This document shows positions 8,600 through 14,786 of a DNA stretch of 34,880 nucleotides, one piece after another. The notes below the pieces were generated by a model, which had not been told where the DNA came from, searched no databases, and saw only the letters and a list, made by a program, of their open reading frames with translations. Position 1 is the stretch's first letter. Every line of letters starts with the position of its first letter. This stretch comes from DAOTUB01 sp034437455. Lineage in GTDB: Bacteria; Chloroflexota; Anaerolineae; B4-G1. The position numbers were made by a program, and so were the translations under genes. Location of the stretch: assembly GCA_034437455.1 (NCBI GenBank), contig DAOTUB010000274.1, forward strand, positions 1-34,880, read 5' to 3'.

Positions 8600-9853
8600 A
8601 TGAACGAATCTCGCCCCAATCCAAAGATTCTGATTGTTGACGACAAGCCGGAGAATCTTTCTGCTTTAGAAAAACTCCTGAGAAAATTGGAAGTGGAAGT
8701 GATTCAAGCGACGTCCGGCTCCGAGGCGCTGGGCTTAACCCTGGAACATGATCTCTGCCTGGCGATCGTTGACGTGCAAATGCCCAAGATGGATGGCTAC
8801 GAACTCGTGGGATTATTGCGCGGCAACCCCAAAACAGCCAGCTTGCCGGTGATTTTTGTCAGCGCCATATACTCGGACGAGTATCATCACCGCAAAGGAT
8901 ATGATACTGGAGCGGTTGATTTTCTCAGCAAGCCCTTTGTTCCAGAAATTCTTCTCAGCAAGATCCGGGTTTTTCTCGACCTATACCACCAAAGAATCGC
9001 ATTGCAAGAACTGGTCAACGAGTTGCACATCAAAAACGAGGCTTTGGAAAATGAGATCAAACAGCGTCGTCAGGCAGAGATCGTGCTGAAACGACAGGCT
9101 CAGGAGCTAGCTCGTTCGAACGCAGAACTGGAACAGTTCAGTTATATGGTCTCCCACGATCTCCAGGAACCGCTGCGTATGGTGTCGAACTACCTGGAAC
9201 TGCTCAAGTACCGATACAGCGACCAACTCAATCACGATGCGGATGATTTCATCGCCTTTGCTGTGGATGGCGTAACCCGTATGTATGCCTTGATCAACGA
9301 TATGCTCGAGTACTCTCGCGTGACGACCCGATCGCAGCCTTTTGCGCCGGTGGATCTGGCTCAAGTGGCGCGCGAGGTAATATCTGACCTGGACGTGCGT
9401 ATTGAGCAAGTCGGCGGGCGGGTGAACGTGGGCGACCTCCCCACCATCGACGCCGACCCCACCCAGATGCGGCAACTGTTGCAAAACCTGATCGGCAATG
9501 CGCTCAAGTTCCACCGCCCCGATGAGCCGCCCGTCGTCGAGGTCCACGGCCAACTGCTTGACCCTCCGGTGCAACGCCCGGCCGAGGCGGGGCCAGGTGA
9601 AGCGTTGTGCCAGATCACCGTACAAGACAATGGCATCGGCTTTGAGGAGGAGTATCTCGACCGCATCTTTCGGATCTTTCAGCGGTTGCATAATCGGAGC
9701 GAATACGAGGGAAGCGGCGTCGGATTGGCCATCTGTTCCAAGATCGTCGAGCGTCATAGCGGCAGCATCACCGCCCGAAGCACACCTGGGCGAGGCGCGA
9801 CGTTCATCGTGACCCTGCCCGTCGAACAACCCCACGTGGAATACTCGCGATAA
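8600..9853 (+). CDS. REC-histidine kinase
   Basis: This 417-residue soluble kinase has a receiver domain at residues 8-125 (acceptor Asp58 in IVDVQMPKMDG, Lys111 in SKPF), a coiled coil at about 130-178, and a phytochrome-type HisKA with His186 in SHDLQEPLR. The HATPase follows with LLQNLIGNALKF, DNGIGFEE and GSGVGLAI. There is no membrane helix. The ATG lies one base after the cheB stop, so translation is likely coupled; the same frame extends upstream inside cheB but has no better start. It probably receives phosphate from the large hybrid kinase through its N-terminal receiver and relays or modulates it. It is the full-length paralogue of the receiver-only protein at 638-1141. Confidence 0.92.
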   Translation: MNESRPNPKILIVDDKPENLSALEKLLRKLEVEVIQATSGSEALGLTLEHDLCLAIVDVQMPKMDGYELVGLLRGNPKTASLPVIFVSAIYSDEYHHRKGYDTGAVDFLSKPFVPEILLSKIRVFLDLYHQRIALQELVNELHIKNEALENEIKQRRQAEIVLKRQAQELARSNAELEQFSYMVSHDLQEPLRMVSNYLELLKYRYSDQLNHDADDFIAFAVDGVTRMYALINDMLEYSRVTTRSQPFAPVDLAQVAREVISDLDVRIEQVGGRVNVGDLPTIDADPTQMRQLLQNLIGNALKFHRPDEPPVVEVHGQLLDPPVQRPAEAGPGEALCQITVQDNGIGFEEEYLDRIFRIFQRLHNRSEYEGSGVGLAICSKIVERHSGSITARSTPGRGATFIVTLPVEQPHVEYSR

Positions 9854-9901
9854 GAAGATTCTAGAAAATAGGTTTTCCAAACGAGCGGCATCAGATACGA
9901 A

Positions 9902-9960
9902 CGGATAAGCGGATACGAGCAGTCTCTCGGCCATCTGGAGAGCGGGTATCCGCTCATCCG
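9902..9960. terminator. Long stem-loop after the signalling locus
   Basis: A 15-bp stem pairs 9902-9916 with 9946-9960 with a single mismatch, and the inner arms CTCTC (9924-9928) and GAGAG (9938-9942) extend it. No T-run follows, so it is either a factor-assisted terminator or mRNA 3' stabiliser, or a palindromic repeat. It closes the kinase locus before surE. Confidence 0.45.
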
Positions 9961-10030
9961 CTCCCATCCGCTGCAGAAAATTGGGAATTCCTCAGCCGGG
10001 CCAATCGCCATCGCGCAACGCGTCTCACGC

Positions 10031-10058
10031 TTGTCCAAAGACCTGTTCCCTGCTATCA
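10031..10058 (+). promoter_or_regulatory. Predicted surE promoter, close to the start codon
   Basis: TTGTCC (10031-10036) and TATCAT (10053-10058) are separated by 16 bases, and TG precedes the -10 as TGCTATCAT (extended -10). Transcription would begin around 10065, only a few bases before ATG 10068. No Shine-Dalgarno sequence is visible, consistent with a leaderless or nearly leaderless mRNA. Confidence 0.5.
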
Positions 10059-10067
10059 TTGCCCGTG

Positions 10068-10931
10068 ATGCCGAAAAATAAAATGACGCCTCCTCTGATT
10101 GTGCTGACTAACGATGACGGGATCGAATCGCCAGGACTGCGTGCGGCGGCGCGAGCCGCCCTGCCTCTGGGAGAACTCCTCGTCGTCGCCCCCGATCGCC
10201 AGTGGTCGAGCGCTGGCCGGGGTATGCCGCCCAGCCCTCAAGAGCACGTTTCTCTTCATGTGTTTGAAGTGGAAGGACAATCGGCGGTGTCATGCGATGG
10301 CCTACGCCGCCACACGGTTGCGGCCTATCAGGTAGATGGTTCTCCGGCCCTGGCCGTGTTGCACGCTGTGCTCAAATTGGCCCCCCGGCGACCGGCGCTC
10401 CTCATCTCTGGTATCAACTACGGCGAGAACCTGGGAAGCGACGTGACCTCCTCCGGCACCGTCGGCGCGGCGTTGGAAGGAGCCGTTATCGGCTTGCCCT
10501 CCCTGGCCGTCTCCCTCCAGACTCCCAAAGAGATGCACTTCAATCCCTCCGACGACGTGGACTTTGGCGCCGCCATCCACTTTACCCGCTTGTTCGCCCG
10601 CCTTCTGCTCGCCACCGCGCTTCCGTTCGACGCGGATGTGCTCAAGGTGGACGTGCCATCCGATGCCACACCAGAGACTCCCTGGCGGTTGACTCGCGTC
10701 TCGCGTCACGCCTACTTTACCAGCATCCTGCGGCAGCAGACTAACGCGGCGGATTCAGCGGTGATGGACTATGCCCCGCTCGCCCACCCCGAACGCACCG
10801 AGCCGGATTCCGACATCTATGCCCTGGCGGTGGATCGCGTCGTCTCTGTCGCGCCCTTGAGCCTGGATTTGACCTCGCGGATCGACTGGGATGAGATGGA
10901 GACGTTGCTGCGTTCCTCAGTCGAATTTTGA
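10068..10931 (+). CDS. surE: SurE-type 5'/3'-nucleotidase
   Basis: This 287-residue protein belongs to the SurE survival-protein phosphatase family, which dephosphorylates nucleoside monophosphates using a divalent metal. The N-terminal motif LTNDDG gives the metal ligands Asp16-Asp17. SSAG, SGINYG and the GTVGAA segment complete the active-site pattern. Length is slightly above the usual 250-270. The start is uncertain: ATG 10068 sits just after a predicted promoter and ATG 10083 is an in-frame alternative, neither with a ribosome site. It is monocistronic between the kinase locus and a toxin-antitoxin pair. Confidence 0.92.
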   Translation: MPKNKMTPPLIVLTNDDGIESPGLRAAARAALPLGELLVVAPDRQWSSAGRGMPPSPQEHVSLHVFEVEGQSAVSCDGLRRHTVAAYQVDGSPALAVLHAVLKLAPRRPALLISGINYGENLGSDVTSSGTVGAALEGAVIGLPSLAVSLQTPKEMHFNPSDDVDFGAAIHFTRLFARLLLATALPFDADVLKVDVPSDATPETPWRLTRVSRHAYFTSILRQQTNAADSAVMDYAPLAHPERTEPDSDIYALAVDRVVSVAPLSLDLTSRIDWDEMETLLRSSVEF

Positions 10932-11023
10932 TCCAAGGGCTACGTTGGAAAAGATGGGAAGTAAGGATTCAAGCATCCTATTGACTCCCTAACCGAAAAG
11001 TCCCCATTTTCTCGTTCGAAGAG

Positions 11024-11051
11024 TTGCAATATGTAAGAGTTGGGGTACAAT
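11024..11051 (+). promoter_or_regulatory. Predicted promoter of the toxin-antitoxin pair
   Basis: TTGCAA (11024-11029) and TACAAT (11046-11051) are separated by 16 bases. They lie about 37 bases upstream of the antitoxin ATG at 11088, with AAGGGA in between as a ribosome site. Confidence 0.5.
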
Positions 11052-11087
11052 TGGACAGACGTAATAACCTGGCAAGGGAACAAGCCG

Positions 11088-11345
11088 ATGAACACTGTCA
11101 AGATGTTGGAAGTACCGCAGGATATTCTGGACTCGGCCCGTCTGACTATATCCGAGTTGAAGGTAGAAGTGGCAGTCTACCTGTATGCTCGAGAGCGTCT
11201 GTCCATTGGCAAGGCGCGGGAGTTGGCCGGCATGGCACTGTGGGAGTTCCGCCAGTTGCTGGCCTCGCGCCGCATCCCCCCGCACTACGATGTCGCCGAC
11301 CTGGATGAAGATGTGGCCACGCTGCGCGAGCTAGGGCGGCTATGA
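11088..11345 (+). CDS. UPF0175 family antitoxin
   Basis: This 85-residue protein matches the UPF0175 pattern: short N-terminus, SELKVEVAVYLYARERLSIG, then KARELAGMALWEF and a tail with HYD and DLDEDVATLRE. The helix-turn-helix-like ARELAGMALWEFRQLL portion suggests DNA binding. Members are found next to DUF3368 PIN-type proteins and are regarded as antitoxins, which is exactly the arrangement here: the downstream gene overlaps it by four bases (ATGA). ATG 11088 follows AAGGGA at about nine bases. It probably autoregulates the promoter at 11024-11051. Confidence 0.88.
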   Translation: MNTVKMLEVPQDILDSARLTISELKVEVAVYLYARERLSIGKARELAGMALWEFRQLLASRRIPPHYDVADLDEDVATLRELGRL

Positions 11346-11836
11346 TCGTCGTCAGCAATACCTCACCACTGACCAATATGGCAGCAATTGGACAGTTTGA
11401 TCTATTGCGTCGCCTGTACGGTCGGCTGCACATTGCTCGCGGTGTGTGGGAAGAGTTGAATGCTGAGGGTGAGCGTTGGCCGGGTCGCGACGAGGTTGCT
11501 ACAGCCGACTGGATTGAGCGGCACGAAGTGAAGAACCAGGCTTTGGTCACTGCGTTACAGCGCGATCTGGATCGCGGCGAAGCCGAAAGCATCGCTTTGG
11601 CCCTGGAACTCGGCGCCAACCTGGTCCTGCTGGACGAGAAAGAAGGCCGGCGTGCAGCCAAGCGATTGGGCCTCCGCGTTGTGGGTGTTGTGGGTGTTCT
11701 GCTGGAGGCCAAGGCGGGCCGCGCTGTTGATGCATTGCGCCCTCACCTCGACGCCCTGCGTCAGACTGCCGGTTTCTACCTGAGCAAATCGCTTTATCAC
11801 CACGCGCTGATGCTGGCAGGCGAAAGCGACGAGTAG
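11342..11836 (+). CDS. DUF3368 PIN-like toxin
   Basis: This 164-residue protein begins with IVVSNTSPL, the hallmark of DUF3368, and has the central acidic motif DRGEAESIALALE and the later VLLDEKEGRRAAKRLGL, which provide the PIN-type acidic residues. PIN toxins are metal-dependent ribonucleases. The start codon overlaps the antitoxin stop (ATGA), ensuring coupled translation. The first acidic residue is Asn here, a variation seen in the family. Whether it is an active RNase is not shown by the sequence. Confidence 0.88.
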   Translation: MIVVSNTSPLTNMAAIGQFDLLRRLYGRLHIARGVWEELNAEGERWPGRDEVATADWIERHEVKNQALVTALQRDLDRGEAESIALALELGANLVLLDEKEGRRAAKRLGLRVVGVVGVLLEAKAGRAVDALRPHLDALRQTAGFYLSKSLYHHALMLAGESDE

Positions 11837-11879
11837 AGGTACAGACCACTGAGATGCCGGACAGGGGGAGACGGACGCG

Positions 11880-12185
11880 TTAATTGGCGGCAGTGCCGCC
11901 TCCGCTCCCCATCCGGTCTAATAGTTGATTCAGCTTGCGGATGATGATCCAGTTCTGTTGAACAAGTACTGAGAGGTAGCTCATCTGGGCATTCTCCGCT
12001 GGGCTAGCAGAACCCAGCGCCATCGCAACCCTTCCGAGCCCGCTACCTGTTAGTTCATATGTGATGCTCTTGATCACCTCTAAATCGTCATCACTCATCT
12101 CGTTTAAGTGATATCTTTTCAGATACTCCTCTCTCTTTCTTTGTTCTTCGTCTTCGCTTTTCTTCTTTTTGCTCTTTCCAAACAT
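11880..12185 (-). CDS. Small soluble protein of unknown function
   Basis: This 101-residue protein begins with a strongly basic/acidic stretch (FGKSKKKKSEDEEQRKREE) and continues with two or three predicted helices ending in a Gly-rich tail. No family is recognised. A strong GGAGGTGAG ribosome site lies upstream, about 11-13 bases from the ATG. The gene follows the pentapeptide-repeat gene by about 57 bases on the same strand. It converges with the toxin gene, with only 43 bases between the stops. Confidence 0.65.
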   Translation of the reverse strand: MFGKSKKKKSEDEEQRKREEYLKRYHLNEMSDDDLEVIKSITYELTGSGLGRVAMALGSASPAENAQMSYLSVLVQQNWIIIRKLNQLLDRMGSGGGTAAN

Positions 12186-12242
12186 GGGTATCTATCTCAC
12201 CTCCTTCAATCTCCTTGCTAGTAGCCAAGGAATTTGCACATG

Positions 12243-13052
12243 TTAGTTGCAGCAGGCTTCAGGATCGCTCATTGCGCGCTCCTCAAATACGAATTCGCAC
12301 CATGACTCAAATTCGTGTTCCCAGCTTTCCTCACTGAGCCTCGCGCCGTCGGGCAGGGTTGTGCCTCCGAGGTACTCGGCCTGAGCGAGTTGCTGAACTG
12401 TGACCGTAGCACCACTCAGATTTGCACCCTGCAGGTTGGCTCCTTGGAGATCTGCGTATGACGGAATAGTCCCTATCGGTCTTAGGCGTGGGACAGATAA
12501 CAGTAATGCAGTTCCCTGAAGGTTTGTGTCTAGCAGCCTAGCCTCCCGGAGGTCTGCATCTCGCAGCTTGGCTCCTCGGAGGTTTGCACCTTCCAGATTG
12601 GCTCCTTGAAGATTTACTTTGATCAGTTTGGCCCTGCTCAGATTGGCTCCGATCAGTTTGGCCCTGCTCAGATTCGCTCCGATCAGTTCGGCCTCGCACA
12701 AGTCGGCTTCGCGCAGATTGGCCTCGCGTAATGAACCGTCAATGAGCCAACCATGCTGCCCAAGCTCCTCAGTTGCCGCTATCGCCATATCTCTCACGCT
12801 GCTACCCATTTGCTCGATCAGGTCTGCTTTTTTAGCTTGGCGCTCTTGCCTCTCAGCTTCACGCCTTTCCCCAAGTCCGATAACTAGCTAAAAGAGACCG
12901 TATGTCACTACAGCGCCAGCCAGCTCAGTTCCAAAGTTGAGTGCCGCCCCTTCCCAATCGCAAGTACGCGACACCGACCACAGCGATGAAACCAACGCCA
13001 CCACCACCACCAGTAGAAGCACTGCCCCTCGCACACACACCAGATTGCCCAT
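12243..13052 (-). pseudogene. Membrane-anchored pentapeptide-repeat protein interrupted by an amber codon
   Basis: From ATG 13052, with AGGAG five bases upstream, the frame encodes a first hydrophobic helix (GAVLLLVVVVALVSSLW) and the start of a second (ELAGAVVTYGLF). Codon 55 is then TAG (12888-12890). The same frame continues directly with LVIGLGERREAERQERQ, a charged linker, HGWLIDGSL, and then about ten A(N/D/K)Lxx pentapeptide repeats to the TAA at 12243. Two-helix anchor, charged linker, then repeats is a known layout for such proteins, so both parts belong to one gene of about 269 codons. A separate internal start (ATG 12809) would give a soluble 188-residue fragment. The repeats form a right-handed beta-helix; the biological role is unknown. 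Confidence 0.8.
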
Positions 13053-13100
13053 GTCGTCTCCTGATTGTTGGGCACTTCCGCTCGCACCTCAACGGTCGCA

Positions 13101-13481
13101 TCACTCGTACCGCCCGGCTGATGCAGATGCCCACGAACGCCAGTTGTGAAAGGATATGTTGTCGCAATGTTCTAACCCAACCCCAGGAGCTTGTCCGTCT
13201 AGCGACCAATCCGCAGTTGCTTTGTTCTCGTAGCCGTAGTTCTCGCAATCTGATAACCCAAGCAGGGAGATTACCCTCCCAAATGATCTAGCGCGTCCAA
13301 CCATATCACCATCAACGTGCCCCTTACCAAAGTAAACGTCTCCGCAGGATACAGTCGGTTTAGGGGTCTTTGTTGGCTTGGGCGTTTTTGTCGGAGTTAT
13401 AGTAGGTGTCCCTGCTGGTCCGCGAGTGGTTGGGGTTGTTTCCCCACAAGCCAGTGATATGAGAACTAGAACGAACAGCAC
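13101..13481 (-). CDS. Thr/Pro-linker lipoprotein, possibly frameshifted at its 5' end
   Basis: The frame starts at GTG 13481 and encodes a hydrophobic stretch ending in a lipobox (LISLAC), a TPT/KPTKTPKPT linker and a C-terminal domain of about 80 residues beginning VSCGDVYFGKGHVDG. No known family is recognised. The signal peptide from GTG lacks basic residues and a ribosome site. ATG 13525 has AAAGGAG upstream and would supply MDAYRE, but it is in another frame. Removing one AG of the dinucleotide repeat near 13509-13513 would join them into MDAYRNTCRYIPVL plus the lipobox. The gene may therefore be frameshifted. It ends 48 bases before the pentapeptide gene on the same strand. Confidence 0.6.
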   Translation of the reverse strand: MLFVLVLISLACGETTPTTRGPAGTPTITPTKTPKPTKTPKPTVSCGDVYFGKGHVDGDMVGRARSFGRVISLLGLSDCENYGYENKATADWSLDGQAPGVGLEHCDNISFHNWRSWASASAGRYE

Positions 13482-13525
13482 AAGTACGGGGATATAACGA
13501 CAAGTGTTTCTCTATAGGCATCCAT

Positions 13526-14072
13526 TTGTTGGTTTTTCTCCTTTCCTTTGAATAGCTAGATTTGCGTCTCTGCCTGGCGCGGGAACTACATTCTCCTTTC
13601 AGGGCTGTTCCTGCTCGCTATCGTTACTGTCATGCCATTGTCGCTTCTCAGGTCGCTAAAAATGATAGTATTACTCCATGTTCTTCAGATAGCCTACCCT
13701 CGCGCAAAAGTCAAAACTTTGCAGCACTGCAGTCCAAGCAACAGAACACCGCCCCCACTTCACCAGGACAGCACCGGCGCCAACCGAGGCCACGACGAGC
13801 AAAGTCAACACGTCGACTTGTGCAAGCGGGCGAGGCGGAGTAGAATACCCGGCGGCAAGAAAACAAGCGCGTCGTCAGATCCCAAACCGAATAAAAGACC
13901 CTGTTCTCTCGTTTGAAGAAATGTATACCACCGCCACTCAGTAGCGGCGACAAGGGTACTGTAGAAACCCACAGTAGACAAAACGCTTCCCTTCTGGTAA
14001 ACTGTGTGTTGTCTCATAGAACGAGCGGCGTCCCCAGACGCCGAACAGACTGGCCAATGGAAGAAACAGACC
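13526..14072. other. Gene-poor intergenic region between divergent units
   Basis: No frame here has convincing coding character or a ribosome site with a plausible product. It contains a small hairpin, TACTGT/ACAGTA, near 13957-13976 and the promoter of the ABC operon. A segment at 13882-13925 resembles one at 10990-11035 (AACCGAA, then TTCTCGTT, GAAGA, ATGTA). Confidence 0.5.
13975..14003 (+). promoter_or_regulatory. Predicted promoter of the ABC exporter operon
   Basis: TAGACA (13975-13980) and TAAACT (13998-14003) are separated by 17 bases. This gives a leader of about 60 bases before ATG 14073. Confidence 0.45.
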
Positions 14073-14786
14073 ATGAGCGAACAGACACAAGAGACACAAA
14101 TCCCCCTCATCCAGGTGGACAACGTCCACAAATCGTTCTTGATGGGCAAGGAGGCCGTGCGGGCATTGCGCGGCGTCACGCTGGACTTGGCGCGCGGTGA
14201 GGTCGTCTGCCTGATGGGGCCGAGCGGATCGGGCAAGACCACGCTGCTCAACATCGTCGGCGGGCTGGAGGAGCCGAGCCGCGGTCACGTCATCGTGGAC
14301 GGCGAGAACGTCGTCGCGCTGTCCGAAGACCGGCTCTCTGAGCTGCGGCTCACCAAGATGGGCTTTGTCTTTCAGAACTATAACCTGCTGGCCAACTTTA
14401 CCGCGCGAGAGAACGTGGAGGTGCCGATGGCCTTGGCTGGGATGGGCCGCCGCGAGCGCCGCCGCCGCGTGGAGCAACTGCTGGAGAGCGTCGGGCTGGC
14501 CGACCGGGCCGAGCATTATCCCAGCGAGCTTTCTGGCGGGCAGCAGCAGCGCGTCGCCATCGCCCGCGCGCTGGCAAACGATCCCCCCATCCTCATCGGC
14601 GACGAGATCACCGGCGATCTCGATTCCGAGACCGGGTTCGAGGTGATGGAGATCGTCGCCCACCTGAACCGCGAGCAGGGCACGACGATCGTCTACGTCA
14701 CCCACGACCCACGCATGGCAAAGTTTTCAGAGCGATTGATTCAAATGCGTGATGGTCACATTGTTGAAGACAACGGCGCGCTATGA
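14073..14786 (+). CDS. ABC exporter ATPase, MacB/LolD type
   Basis: This 237-residue nucleotide-binding subunit has Walker A GPSGSGKTTL, Q-loop FVFQNYNLL, signature LSGGQQQRVAIARAL, Walker B ILIGDE and the H-loop TH in VYVTHDPRM. The Walker B continuation is DEITGDLD rather than the usual DEPTGNLD, a small deviation that keeps the catalytic Glu. The family powers MacB/LolCDE-like mechanotransmission exporters rather than classical importers. ATG 14073 was chosen because conservation begins just after it and the upstream GTG would overlap the promoter. Its stop overlaps the permease start (ATGA), so the two are translationally coupled. Confidence 0.93.
   Translation: MSEQTQETQIPLIQVDNVHKSFLMGKEAVRALRGVTLDLARGEVVCLMGPSGSGKTTLLNIVGGLEEPSRGHVIVDGENVVALSEDRLSELRLTKMGFVFQNYNLLANFTARENVEVPMALAGMGRRERRRRVEQLLESVGLADRAEHYPSELSGGQQQRVAIARALANDPPILIGDEITGDLDSETGFEVMEIVAHLNREQGTTIVYVTHDPRMAKFSERLIQMRDGHIVEDNGAL

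Noticed and set aside
12925..13248. Minus-strand frame of 107 codons between the pentapeptide gene and lipoprotein gene
   Set aside because: It overlaps both of them in a different frame and has no family features; the overlapped frame encodes the membrane anchor.
13562..13916. Two plus-strand frames of about 93 codons
   Set aside because: No ribosome site, odd composition, and they overlap each other; judged non-coding.
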